Shown in pieces: positions 56,605-64,000 of a stretch of 64,000 nt of DNA (position 1 is its first letter; every line of letters starts with the position of its first letter). The DNA comes from Saccharopolyspora rosea (GTDB taxonomy: Bacteria > Actinomycetota > Actinomycetes > Mycobacteriales > Pseudonocardiaceae): NCBI RefSeq assembly GCF_025643595.1, contig NZ_CP102826.1:3410001-3474000 (forward strand). Direction: 5' to 3'. Under the pieces are notes generated by a model. It did not search any database. It worked only from the letters and a program-made list of their open reading frames with translations, and was not told where the DNA came from. Position numbers and translations under genes: made by a program.

Positions 56605-56722
56605 TGCCTGTCTTTGAACCTGCTCCCGGAAGGGGCGTGGCAAGCGGCGCCAGCCGCTTTCCCTTTCGGTGAGCGGTCTCGCAACCGGCACCGCCACGCA
56701 CAACGAGTTCGAAGACAGGCTC
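56605..56722. repeat. Dispersed MITE-like repeat, deleted form (copy F)
   Basis: This 118 bp unit starts GCCTGTCTTTGAACCTGCTC and ends GTTCGAAGACAGGCTC, inverted termini matching in 14 of 16 places. The AAGCGGC-GCCA-GCCGCTT hairpin and the CACCGGCACCGCCACGCA module lie inside. It is nearly identical to 38824-38940. It sits inside the hydrogenase operon and touches the TGA of the 43-residue gene. Confidence 0.88.
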
Positions 56723-56854
56723 TCAGCGGTGCAGTCTCGCCATCCGCCACATCCTGATCTCCCGCACCAGACCGGAAAGTTCCCGCACCAGCATCGCGAC
56801 GAGCACGACGCCGAGCAGCGCCGCCTGCGCGAGCAGAATCCGCTTGGCAGTCAT
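56723..56854 (-). CDS. 43-residue single-helix membrane peptide in hydrogenase operon
   Basis: The ATG at 56854 opens a frame of 43 codons: a basic start (MTAKR), one hydrophobic helix ILLAQAALLGVVLVAMLV and an amphipathic basic tail with REIRMWRMARLHR. AAGGGAA lies about nine bases upstream, and the gene starts 16 bp after the preceding small gene. It resembles short actinobacterial proteins with a helix and basic tail (DUF6893-like). A membrane anchor for the soluble hydrogenase or a small assembly factor is plausible. The TGA abuts repeat copy F. Confidence 0.65.
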   Translation of the reverse strand: MTAKRILLAQAALLGVVLVAMLVRELSGLVREIRMWRMARLHR

Positions 56855-56870
56855 CTTCTTCGAATTCCCT

Positions 56871-57077
56871 TCAGCCCGGCGAAATGTCGGGCATCTCCTG
56901 CTGGATCGCGCTGTGGTGCTTCCAGTGGACGCCGGTGGAACGCCGGGCGTCCGACGTCCCGTCCTCGTGGTGGCCCGGCTGCTTGTCGTACGGGCCCCGG
57001 TTGCCCTGGTGGATGCCCTGGACGTGGCCCGGTGTGTCAGGCCGGACGTCGGGTTTGCCGACCCGGACGGTGCTCAT
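56871..57077 (-). CDS. Small hydrophilic hydrogenase-cluster protein, function unknown
   Basis: A 68-residue protein rich in His, Gly and Pro: VGKPDVRPDTPGHVQGIHQG followed by a KQPGHHEDG stretch and HWKHHSAIQQEMPDI. Nine His residues make metal or heme binding conceivable. ATG 57077 follows GAGGGG and overlaps the preceding stop as ATGA. Comparable small proteins occur in group 1h hydrogenase loci of actinobacteria; their function is unknown to me. Confidence 0.75.
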   Translation of the reverse strand: MSTVRVGKPDVRPDTPGHVQGIHQGNRGPYDKQPGHHEDGTSDARRSTGVHWKHHSAIQQEMPDISPG

Positions 57078-57667
57078 CGTCGGTCCCCTCCCCTGTCGTC
57101 GTGCGGTTCCAGCGCCGCGAAGAACGCGTTGATCGCGGGCTGGACCGTGCCGCCGCCGGACAGCCCGCGCCATTCCCGCCGGACCACCGCCACCAGCCTG
57201 TAGCAGTCGTCCAGCGGGACGATCCAGTGCTCCTGCCGGTCGTGCGCGGTGTTGACCAGCAACGCCTCCACGTCCCGCGCCATGGTCCGCAGTTCGGGCC
57301 GGCGGTCGGTCAGCTCCCGCCAGCCCGCCGCGTCGACCTCCCACCGGGTGGCTCCGGCGGGACTCGGGTAGTGCGCGTGGACCTCGCCGTCGCCGACCAC
57401 GAAGAACGCCAGCCCGACCGGAACGCCGAGCGGCGAGGTGTCCACCGGCGGCAACCGCACCCGGCGGCGCGGAACCAGCCGGTAACGGCCTTGCGAGGTG
57501 TCGGCGAACAGCAACGAGCACGGCTCGCACGCGCACCGCAGTTCTGCCTGCCGGACGTCGAACAGGTGGCGGTGCCGCTCGGCCAGCGCCGCGGCGCACA
57601 ACTCGCAGCGCGCGGCCGGGTCCGGGCGCCGCGTCGTCCGCACCAGTCGGGCCAGCGCGCCGGTCAT
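57074..57667 (-). CDS. DUF5947-like zinc-ribbon protein of hydrogenase cluster
   Basis: The 197-residue protein has an N-terminal Cys set, CELCAAALAERH at 21-32 and CACEPCSLLF near 45-54, suggesting a zinc or iron-sulfur knuckle. A mixed domain with VPVGLAFFVVGDGEVHAHYP near 82 and DVEALLVNT near 132 follows. Length and position match DUF5947 proteins seen with actinobacterial hydrogenases. It is coupled by ATGA overlaps to the NifU-domain gene before it and the His-rich small gene after it. A rubredoxin-like electron or assembly role is possible, not shown. Confidence 0.8.
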   Translation of the reverse strand: MTGALARLVRTTRRPDPAARCELCAAALAERHRHLFDVRQAELRCACEPCSLLFADTSQGRYRLVPRRRVRLPPVDTSPLGVPVGLAFFVVGDGEVHAHYPSPAGATRWEVDAAGWRELTDRRPELRTMARDVEALLVNTAHDRQEHWIVPLDDCYRLVAVVRREWRGLSGGGTVQPAINAFFAALEPHDDRGGDRR

Positions 57668-58215
57668 GACCGTCCTCTTCGGACTGACATGCGGCTCAGG
57701 AGCGCCTCCACCGGCACCAGCGACGGCTCCGGCGCCTCGGAGCCCCAGGTCACCTCGACGTCGTCGAGTTCCGGCGCCACCGAGCGCACCGATTCGACGA
57801 CCGCCTGCTCGACCGTCGCTGCGGACGCCGAGCAGCCGCGGCAGGACCCGGACAACCGGATCCGCGCCGTTCCGGCGGCGATCCCGACGAGTTCGGCGTC
57901 CACGCCGGTCGGGTCGAGGTGCGGCCGCAACCCGTCCAGCGCCCGGCGGGCCCGCCGCTCCGGCGGGTCGGGGTGCAGGCCGTGCAGCACCAGCAGGTGC
58001 GCGAGCAGCTCGTCCGCGCCGAGGCGGCCGGCCAGGTCGGCGTCGGCGTGGTCGAGCACCCGGGCCAGTCCCTCCCCGTAGACCTCGGCCAGCGCGCGCA
58101 CCGCGTCCAGGGCCGACTCGGTGACCGGGCCCGGCGTCCGCTCGATCCGGTCGAGCAGTTCGTCGACCCGGGTCAGCCGGTCCCGCACCGCGGCGTCGTC
58201 GAGCCGGTCAACCAT
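57664..58215 (-). CDS. NifU C-terminal-domain protein
   Basis: The 183-residue protein has an N-terminal helical domain of about 100 residues and a C-terminal NifU-type domain with GSCRGCSASAATVEQAVVES near residue 125. The C-x-x-C there holds a transient 4Fe-4S cluster in NifU and Nfu proteins. It overlaps the end of the large subunit gene by eight bases. The natural role is assembly or repair of the hydrogenase iron-sulfur clusters, or an electron carrier for the enzyme, as suggested for similar genes in group 1h loci. Confidence 0.88.
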   Translation of the reverse strand: MVDRLDDAAVRDRLTRVDELLDRIERTPGPVTESALDAVRALAEVYGEGLARVLDHADADLAGRLGADELLAHLLVLHGLHPDPPERRARRALDGLRPHLDPTGVDAELVGIAAGTARIRLSGSCRGCSASAATVEQAVVESVRSVAPELDDVEVTWGSEAPEPSLVPVEALLSRMSVRRGRS

Positions 58216-59998
58216 GCGAGTTCCCGAACATCGGGGAGTGCAGCCTCCGCAGCTCCCGGCCGCCACCGAGGTACATGTGCACGCCGCACGGCAGGCACGG
58301 GTCGAAGCTGCGGACGGTCCGCATGATGTCGATGCCCCGGAACTCGTCCGGGCCGTTCTCCTCGAACAGCGGTGTGCCCTGCACGGCGTCCTCGTACGGC
58401 CCCGGAGTGCCGTACGAGTCGCGCGGGCTGGCGTTCCACGGCGTCGGCGGATAGGGGTGGTAGTTGGCGATCTTGCGGTCCCGGATCACCAGGTGGTGCG
58501 AGAGGACGCCGCGCACCGCCTCGTGGAAGCCCACCCCGATGGCCTCCTCGGGCACCTCGAAGTCGTTGAAGATCCGGGTGTCACCGCGGTGGACGTGGTA
58601 CATGGCCCGGTCGAGGAACACGAACGCCATCGCCGCCGCGTAGGCGACGAAGTAGGCGCGGGCGCGGTCGCGTTCGAGCGCGTTCGACAGCGGCTGCCCC
58701 TGCTTGTCGTGCGGGATCTTCCACTCCAGGGTCATCTCCGGCAGCTGCTCGCTGCGCGGCAGGTGGATCGACACGCCGTCCCCGGTCGACCGCACGTAGT
58801 CGTTGTCGACCAGGCCCGACAGGGCGGTGGACCACAGCCGGGCGATCGGGCCGCCGCCGGTGTCCAGCGCGAGGTGCTGCTCGCCGTCGAACCAGCGCGG
58901 GCTCATCACCCAGCTGTAGTTGCCCTCGAAGTCGCGCTGCTGCGGCACCGGCAGGGTGGTCTGGTTCCACGGGTGGCGGATGTCGACCGGGTTGCCCAGC
59001 GGATCGCGGGTGACGAACGGTTCCTCGTTCTGCCAGTCGTCGTAGAACGAGCTGCCGAGCAGGATGCGCATGCCGAGGTTGATGTCCACCAGGTCGTTGG
59101 TCACCAGGTTCCCGTCGACGATGATCCCCGGGGTGACGTGCATCTTCCGACCCCAGTCGCTCATCGACGCGTAGCGGTAGTCGCAGTGGTCGGGGTGCTG
59201 CCAGGCGCCCCAGCAGCCCAGCAGCACCCGGCGGCGGCCGACCTCCTCGTAGCCGGGCAGCGCCTCGTAGAAGAAGTCGAAGACGTCGTCGTTCATCGCC
59301 ACCGCCTGCTTGACGAAGTCGAGGATGCCGAGCAGCCGGGACTGGTAGTCGGTGAACGTGGTCGGTTCGGGCATCGTGCCCACCCCGCCCGGGTACATCG
59401 TGGACGGGTGGACGTGCCGTCCTTCCATGAGGCAGAACATCTCCCGCGTCACGCGCGAGACGTGCAGCGCCTGCTTGTACACCTCGCCCTCGAACGGGTT
59501 GAACGCGCGCATGATGTCGGCGATGGTGCGGTGCCCGTGGATGTCCGCGTGCGGCGCCTCGGTGCGCTCCGCCCGCTGGAGCACGCCCGGGTTGGTGTCC
59601 TTGACGATCGCCTCGCAGAAGTCGACGAACACCATGTTGTCCTGGAACAGGGTGTGGTCGAACATGTACTCGGCGGCCTCGCCGAGGTTGACGATCGTCT
59701 CGGCCAGCGGCGGGGGTTTCGCACCGTAGGCCATCTGCTGGGCGTAGTTGGAGCACGCCGTGTGGTTGTCCCCGCAGATGCCGCAGATGCGGCTGGTGAT
59801 GAAACCCGCGTCGCGCGGGTCCTTGCCCTTCATGAACACCGAGTAGCCGCGGAACAGCGACGAGGTGCTGTGGCACTCGGCGACGCGCCGGTCGGTGAAG
59901 TCGATCTTGGTGTAGACGCCGAGATTGCCGATGATCCGGGTGATCGGGTCCCAGGACTTCTCGACGAGGTTCTCCCGCCGGGACTCGGAGGTCGTCAT
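58208..59998 (-). CDS. hhyL: [NiFe]-hydrogenase large subunit, group 1h (actinobacterial high-affinity)
   Basis: The 596-residue subunit has both active-site motifs: RICGICGDNH with Cys72 and Cys75, and DPCLPCGVH with Cys568, Cys571 and His574. Twenty-two residues follow the His and are expected to be removed by the endopeptidase encoded downstream. Motif spacing and long inserts match the actinobacterial HhyL type, which oxidises hydrogen at atmospheric levels in resting cells. It follows the small subunit gene by 29 bp. The complete hyp set in the same transcript indicates a self-contained maturation unit. Confidence 0.96.
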   Translation of the reverse strand: MTTSESRRENLVEKSWDPITRIIGNLGVYTKIDFTDRRVAECHSTSSLFRGYSVFMKGKDPRDAGFITSRICGICGDNHTACSNYAQQMAYGAKPPPLAETIVNLGEAAEYMFDHTLFQDNMVFVDFCEAIVKDTNPGVLQRAERTEAPHADIHGHRTIADIMRAFNPFEGEVYKQALHVSRVTREMFCLMEGRHVHPSTMYPGGVGTMPEPTTFTDYQSRLLGILDFVKQAVAMNDDVFDFFYEALPGYEEVGRRRVLLGCWGAWQHPDHCDYRYASMSDWGRKMHVTPGIIVDGNLVTNDLVDINLGMRILLGSSFYDDWQNEEPFVTRDPLGNPVDIRHPWNQTTLPVPQQRDFEGNYSWVMSPRWFDGEQHLALDTGGGPIARLWSTALSGLVDNDYVRSTGDGVSIHLPRSEQLPEMTLEWKIPHDKQGQPLSNALERDRARAYFVAYAAAMAFVFLDRAMYHVHRGDTRIFNDFEVPEEAIGVGFHEAVRGVLSHHLVIRDRKIANYHPYPPTPWNASPRDSYGTPGPYEDAVQGTPLFEENGPDEFRGIDIMRTVRSFDPCLPCGVHMYLGGGRELRRLHSPMFGNSHG

Positions 59999-60027
59999 CC
60001 GCGCTCCTCACACTCGCACTGCGGCGC

Positions 60028-61098
60028 TCACGGGCGCCACCTCGGGTCGTAGCCGGTCGTCAGCGCCGGCTCGTTGTGGTGCCACTTCGCTTCCCGGTTG
60101 GCCACCGCGTTGGTGATCCCGCGCATCCGGCGGATGAACGCGCCGTAGGGCTTGCTCAGGATCGACGAGAGGCTGCCGCCGGTGGGTTCGTCCATGAACG
60201 GCATGAACATGTCGGGGAATCCCGGCATGGTGCACGCGATGCAGATCCCGCCGACGTTCGGGCAGCCGCCGACGCCGGCCATCCAGCCGCGCTTGGGGAC
60301 GTTGCAGTTCACCACCGGACCCCAGCAGCCGACCTTCACCTGGCACTTCGGCGAGTTGTAGTCCCGGGCGAAATCGGACTGCTCGTAGTACCCGGCCCGG
60401 TCGCAGCCCTCGTGCACGGTCTTGCCGAACAACCACTGCGGTCGCAGGTTCTCGTCCAGCGGCGGGGGCGGTGCCGAGCCCGCCGCGTGGTGCAGCAGCC
60501 AGGTCAGCGTCTCCATGAAGTTCTCCGGCTGGATCGGGCAGCCGGGCACGTTGACGATCGGCAGCCCGCCGAGCGACCGGAAGTCCCAGCCCAGGTAGTC
60601 GGCCAGGCCCATGCAGCCGGTGGCGTTGCCCGCCATGGCGTGGATGCCGCCGAACGTCGCGCAGGTCCCGGCGGCGACCACCGCCCACGCCCGCGGGGCG
60701 AGCTGGTCGATCCACCAGTTCAGGGTGAGCGGCTCGCCGGTGTCCGGGTCGTTGCCGAACGACGTCCAGTAGCCGCCGTCCACGATGATGTTCTGGTTCG
60801 GCACGGAGCCCTCGATGACGAGCACGAACGGCGCCAGCTCGTCGCGCGCGGCGGCCCGGAAGGGCGCCAGGAACTCCTCGCCGCCCATCGTCGGCGAGAG
60901 CACCTTGTTGTGCAGGTTCACCTTCGGCAGGCCCGGGACCAGGCCCTGCACGATGCTCTCGATGGACGGCTGGTCGGACGCGGTCATCGACACCGTGTCC
61001 CCGTCGCAGCTCATGCCCTCGGAGATCCACAGGATGTCGATCTCCTCGAAACCGCCCCCGGGCCGCTGCCCCGGGATGCGCACTCCCTCGGTGGTCAT
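60028..61098 (-). CDS. hhyS: [NiFe]-hydrogenase small subunit, group 1h
   Basis: The 356-residue subunit has no Tat signal, so the enzyme faces the cytoplasm. The proximal cluster motif reads SEGMSCDGDTVSM: Cys31 is present but the second Cys of the usual C-x-x-C is Asp34, the hallmark of group 1h enzymes, where it is linked to oxygen tolerance. Other cluster ligands lie in GTCATFGG, VPGCPIQPEN, VHEGCDRAGYY, KVGCWGP and CPNVGGICIACTMPGFP. ATG 61098 follows GGGAGGGG. It relays electrons from the active site to a respiratory acceptor not encoded here. Confidence 0.96.
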   Translation of the reverse strand: MTTEGVRIPGQRPGGGFEEIDILWISEGMSCDGDTVSMTASDQPSIESIVQGLVPGLPKVNLHNKVLSPTMGGEEFLAPFRAAARDELAPFVLVIEGSVPNQNIIVDGGYWTSFGNDPDTGEPLTLNWWIDQLAPRAWAVVAAGTCATFGGIHAMAGNATGCMGLADYLGWDFRSLGGLPIVNVPGCPIQPENFMETLTWLLHHAAGSAPPPPLDENLRPQWLFGKTVHEGCDRAGYYEQSDFARDYNSPKCQVKVGCWGPVVNCNVPKRGWMAGVGGCPNVGGICIACTMPGFPDMFMPFMDEPTGGSLSSILSKPYGAFIRRMRGITNAVANREAKWHHNEPALTTGYDPRWRP

Positions 61099-61129
61099 GT
61101 CGCCGGTCCCCCTCCCGTCGCTCCGGTCG

Positions 61130-62188
61130 TCACGGGTCGCGGAACGCCCCGTGCAGCCGCGCCAGCACTTCCGGTGGCATGCCGTCGACGCGGTCCAGGA
61201 TCGCCGCCGCGCGCGGATCGGTCGCCCGCGCCTCGCGCTTCTCCTCCTCGGTGAGCACGAGCGTCCGCAGCGACAACATCTCGTCGATCTCGCTCGCGTC
61301 GTGCAGGTCGCCGGGGCTTTCCGGGGCGACCCGCGGGTGGTCGTCGAGCAGGATCGGCGAGGACAGCACCACGTCCCGGCCGTCGCCGTCGGCGAGGACC
61401 GGGAAGGTCCGGACGTTGCGGCACGCGCGCACCTGCTCCGCCGCCCACGCGGGTGGCGCGAGCGAGGACAGGAACGTCGTGCCCCGGCCGCCGACGAGCG
61501 TGTGCGTGGCGACCAGCGCGTGCCGCAGCGCGGTGTCGCGGGAGGCGTCGGCGCCGATCGGCGGCGCCGTGTTCTCCGTGCGGATCCGCAGCCGGTACGC
61601 CGGGACGTCGAGGCGTTCGGCCCGCACCGCGAGCCGCGCGGCGACCGGTCGGCGCCGCCGGACGACGCGCGCCTGCGCCCCGAGCTGTTCGACCTGCGCA
61701 CCGCCCGGCGCGACCACCGGGTGCACCCGCTCCGCGGCGAGCGCGTCCGCCAGCGGGACGACCACGTCGCGCTCCCACGGCACCGCTCCGTCGAAGGACA
61801 GGTGGGTCCGTTCGCCGATCCGCAACGACTCGACGGGTTCCCACCCGCCGGCGCTGCGCCGTTCGACGTCCCGGCGTTCCAGTTGCAGGAACCGCAGGCG
61901 GATGTGCAGCACCGCCTCGGCGTCGTCCGCCTGGACCAGGAATTCGGTTCGCTGGAACCAGGATTCCGCGGATCCGGCCACGCCCGGCTCGACCGGGCCG
62001 GCCGCTTCGATCCAGTCGCGCGGCGCGAGAACGCCGAACTGCCAACGAACCCGGTTCTTCCCGGACGACTTGCGGTACGGGTAGAGCAGGTAGCCCTCGT
62101 AGAGCACGGCGTCGGCGACGGCGCGCACGTGCGCGAAAACCGGTTCCCCGGAAGCGTTTCCGGACGCGGTCGCCCCCGTTCCCGCCAT
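61130..62188 (-). CDS. Hydrogenase-cluster protein of unknown function
   Basis: The 352-residue protein is the first gene of the leftward hydrogenase operon, 31 bp before the small subunit. It opens with VRAVADAVLYEGYLLYPYR and has RWQFGVLAPRDW, LRFLQLERRDVERR, a long Arg-rich middle part and SSPILLDDHPRVAPES near residue 275. No Cys pair or membrane helix is evident. Similar proteins precede hydrogenase genes in other actinobacteria as far as I recall, but no role is known. ATG 62188 is preferred over GTG 62197, since GGTGGAG lies before the ATG. Confidence 0.8.
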   Translation of the reverse strand: MAGTGATASGNASGEPVFAHVRAVADAVLYEGYLLYPYRKSSGKNRVRWQFGVLAPRDWIEAAGPVEPGVAGSAESWFQRTEFLVQADDAEAVLHIRLRFLQLERRDVERRSAGGWEPVESLRIGERTHLSFDGAVPWERDVVVPLADALAAERVHPVVAPGGAQVEQLGAQARVVRRRRPVAARLAVRAERLDVPAYRLRIRTENTAPPIGADASRDTALRHALVATHTLVGGRGTTFLSSLAPPAWAAEQVRACRNVRTFPVLADGDGRDVVLSSPILLDDHPRVAPESPGDLHDASEIDEMLSLRTLVLTEEEKREARATDPRAAAILDRVDGMPPEVLARLHGAFRDP

Positions 62189-62508
62189 CCGCTCCACCCC
62201 CCAGCTCGCGGTGACCGCCTCACGCTACGGTCGCGTTCCGCGGCGTCACAACTCGATCTGACCACCCCGCGCCGCCGGGCCGGCAGCACCGGGTTCGGCC
62301 CCCGCCCGGACCGCGGCCCACCCGGACATCCGGGTGCGGTTCCGGCGGCCTCGACGGCTTCCGCACCGGGAGTACCCCGTTCTCGGCGGCTCTCCCGCGA
62401 CAGCGGCGACGAATCGGTGACGCGCTTCACACCATCCCGGCAGCGACCGTGGGGCAAGATCGGCCAGCGCCGTCTACTACCGGATCGGGTGAACGAGGAG
62501 GCCGCGGC
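62189..62508. other. Divergent promoter region of hydrogenase operon and methyltransferase
   Basis: This 320 bp stretch separates the leftward hydrogenase operon from a rightward methyltransferase gene. No protein-like frame, repeat copy or convincing operator is seen. The part at 62245-62420 is rich in Pro/Gly-type triplets and has no obvious sigma factor hexamers. The operon promoter should lie at its left end. Confidence 0.5.
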
Positions 62509-63429
62509 ATGACCGGTCGGTCGGGGCTCGCGCAGTGGGACATCGTCAGCGGCGTCGGTTTCACCGCGCTGCTGGTCGCCGCCGGACGTGCGGTGCAGAC
62601 CAGCGATCCGGCCGGACTCGTCAACGACCCCTTCGCCGCGCTGTTCGTCGACCGCGCCCGGACCTCCCCCCGGCTGCCCACCCGTCCCGGCGAGCCCTGG
62701 CCGACCGCGGCCGACGACGAGGCGGTGGCCGCGCGCACCGACGCGTTCTGGGCGCTGATGTCCCGGTTCCAGGGGGTGCGGTCGCGGTTCTTCGACGCCG
62801 CGCTCACCGGCGCCGCCGAGCGGGGTGCGGGGCAGGTGGTGCTGCTGGCCGCCGGGCTCGACGCGCGGGCGTTCCGGCTGGACTGGCCGGAGGGCGCGGT
62901 GATCTACGAGATCGACCAGCCGCGGGTGCTGGAGTTCAAGGACGAAGTGCTGGCCGAGCACGGCGCCGAGCCCCGGTGCACCCGCCGCACCGTGCCGGTC
63001 GACCTGCGCGACGACTGGGCCGGGGCGCTGCGCGCGGCCGGGTTCGACCCGGCCCGCCCGACCGCGTGGCTGGCCGAGGGCCTGCTGACCTTCCTGCCCG
63101 CCGCTGCCGAGGAGGAACTGCTCACGACCGTCGAGGGGCTGTCCGCGCCGGGCAGCGCGCTGGCGGTGGAGTACTTCGCGCGGGCCTACTCCGCCATGGT
63201 CGAGGGCGCGGTGCTGCCCGAGTTCGCCAAGCCGTTCGGCGTGGACATGAGCGCGCTCACCGACCCGGACCACCGCGCCGACCCGGCGCAGCGGCTGGCC
63301 TCGACGGGGTGGCGGGTGACGTCCCGGGCGGCCGAGGAGGTGGCGCGCTCCTACGGGCGCCCGCTGCCCACCGCCGCGCTGGGCCTGCCGTTCGACACGG
63401 CGTTGATCACCGCCGAGCTCCCCCACTGA
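62509..63429 (+). CDS. TIGR00027-type class I SAM-dependent methyltransferase
   Basis: The 306-residue protein belongs to the leucine carboxyl methyltransferase-like (TIGR00027) family abundant in mycobacteria and relatives. Landmarks are RSRFFDAAL near residue 93, QVVLLAAGLDARAFRLDWP near 110 with the SAM-binding glycine, YEIDQPRVLEFK near 137 and WLAEGLLTFLP near 185. GAGG precedes the ATG by nine bases. A paralogue follows 120 bp downstream on the same strand, so the pair arose by tandem duplication. Substrates are unknown for most members; O-methylation of small acids or natural products is the usual guess. Confidence 0.9.
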   Translation: MTGRSGLAQWDIVSGVGFTALLVAAGRAVQTSDPAGLVNDPFAALFVDRARTSPRLPTRPGEPWPTAADDEAVAARTDAFWALMSRFQGVRSRFFDAALTGAAERGAGQVVLLAAGLDARAFRLDWPEGAVIYEIDQPRVLEFKDEVLAEHGAEPRCTRRTVPVDLRDDWAGALRAAGFDPARPTAWLAEGLLTFLPAAAEEELLTTVEGLSAPGSALAVEYFARAYSAMVEGAVLPEFAKPFGVDMSALTDPDHRADPAQRLASTGWRVTSRAAEEVARSYGRPLPTAALGLPFDTALITAELPH

Positions 63430-63549
63430 CCCGGCTGGTACGTCCGGGCGACCTCGGGGTGTGCGCGATCACCTCCGGGCTCCGCCGCGCGCGCCCCGGT
63501 GGCACTCTGTTTAGTGGTACTCACGAAACCAGATACCGGAGGTGACGCG

Positions 63550-64000
63550 GTGGCGAGCACGGCCGACCAGTGGGACATCGTGTCGAGCGTGGGGCTGACC
63601 GCGCTCGGCGTCGCGGCGGCGCGCGCGCTGGAGGGCCACCGCGCGGACGCGCTGGTCCGCGACGAGTTCGCCGAGCGGTTCGTCACCGCGGCGCGGCCAC
63701 CGGTGCCGATGCCCACCCGGCCGGAGGAAGGGCTCCCCGACTGGTGGCGCTGGCTCGCCGACTTCCTCGCGGTGCGGTCGCGGTTCTTCGACGAGTACTT
63801 CGCCGAAGCGACCGGTGCGGGCATCACCCAGGTCGTGGTGCTGGCCGCCGGGCTCGACGCCCGGGCGCACCGGCTGGACTGGCCCGCCGGCTGCGAGGTC
63901 TTCGAAGTCGACCAGCCCGCCGTGCTGCGATTCAAGGACGAGGTGTTCGACGAGGCCGGTGCCGTCCCCGCCTGCACCCGGCACGTGGTGGCCGCCGATC
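63550..64000 (+). CDS. TIGR00027-type SAM-dependent methyltransferase, second copy (partial at window edge)
   Basis: From GTG 63550, with GGAGGTG upstream, the frame gives 150 residues before the window ends. It aligns with the preceding gene: RSRFFDEYF near residue 77, QVVVLAAGLDARAHRLDWP near 95 and FEVDQPAVLRFKDEVF near 120. The shared order and proximity point to tandem duplication with divergence. The C-terminal substrate domain is outside the window. Confidence 0.88.
   Translation, partial: MASTADQWDIVSSVGLTALGVAAARALEGHRADALVRDEFAERFVTAARPPVPMPTRPEEGLPDWWRWLADFLAVRSRFFDEYFAEATGAGITQVVVLAAGLDARAHRLDWPAGCEVFEVDQPAVLRFKDEVFDEAGAVPACTRHVVAAD

Noticed and set aside
60028..63426. A leftward open frame of 1132 codons spanning the hydrogenase small subunit and beyond
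   Set aside because: Only the part from 61098 down codes for the small subunit. The upstream part is Arg/Ser/Pro-rich shadow of the 61130-62188 and methyltransferase genes, a known effect of high GC.
1..64000. CRISPR arrays, tRNA, rRNA or integrase/attachment sites
   Set aside because: I saw no regularly spaced direct repeats, no tRNA-like cloverleaf or CCA end next to a repeat, and no integrase or transposase gene. The recombinase-like 75-residue protein has no catalytic domain.

Overview
The window reads as a chromosomal stretch of a high-GC actinomycete. Genes are tightly packed, most have GC-rich third codon positions, GTG starts are common and ATGA/GTGA stop-start overlaps are frequent. 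A Pseudonocardiaceae member (Saccharopolyspora-like) is my inference from gene content, not a computed placement. I see no rRNA, tRNA, CRISPR array, prophage or complete insertion sequence. Dispersed short repeats are the only mobile-looking DNA.

Region 1 (1-12.5 kb) is an aromatic or hydroaromatic catabolic island. A leftward run of twelve genes encodes a cupin, a phthalate-dioxygenase-type reductase, a tiny recombinase-domain-like protein, a Rieske oxygenase, a type I extradiol dioxygenase, an aspartate-dehydrogenase-like enzyme, an alpha/beta hydrolase, two SDRs, a ThDP enzyme, a dienelactone-hydrolase-like protein and an MFS importer. A divergent aldehyde dehydrogenase and a MarR regulator follow. 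CTTA-N4-TAAG palindromes in the divergent promoter are probable MarR operators. The usual lower meta-pathway genes are absent, so the substrate and route are not obvious.

Region 2 (12.5-27.5 kb) holds a Tat-exported metallo-hydrolase, a lipoprotein, a LigD-like phosphoesterase-polymerase without ligase domain, and a LacI-controlled polyol module (fructokinase, LacI, dehydrogenase, sugar porter around one perfect operator). It also holds a spermidine-synthase-like enzyme, RidA, a baeRF (eRF1-like) protein, PhzF and LtrA.

Region 3 (27.5-43.4 kb) starts with a ClpC ATPase that lacks the coiled-coil M domain and has a roughly 1 kb tract of foreign-looking codon usage starting at that deletion. 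It continues with acetoacetate-decarboxylase-like, a sugar oxidation operon (dehydrogenase, SSS symporter, small membrane protein, lactonase), a LysR/SBF transporter pair with a perfect LysR box, a stand-alone KAS III, a YihY protein, an esterase, an efflux pump and a frameshifted hypothetical gene.

Region 4 (43.6-48.2 kb) is a translationally coupled asparagine-utilisation operon: FadR-type regulator, permease, Rhizobium-type asparaginase, aspartate ammonia-lyase. It takes up asparagine and converts it to fumarate plus ammonia.

Region 5 (48.2-62.2 kb) is a complete group 1h (group 5, actinobacterial high-affinity) [NiFe]-hydrogenase locus. It has both structural subunits, with the diagnostic Asp replacing a proximal-cluster Cys, HypABCDEF, an endopeptidase, a NifU-domain protein, a DUF5947-like protein, a second HypC-like protein, two phosphoheptose-isomerase-like SIS proteins and several small proteins including a 43-residue membrane peptide. 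The likely role is oxidation of trace hydrogen during starvation. Two TIGR00027-type methyltransferases close the window.

Seven related repeat copies lie only between genes: two full-length copies near 250 bp, 33 kb apart and inverted, and about 118 bp internally deleted forms with 16 bp terminal inverted repeats. They look like a MITE family and several touch start codons, stop codons or promoter regions.
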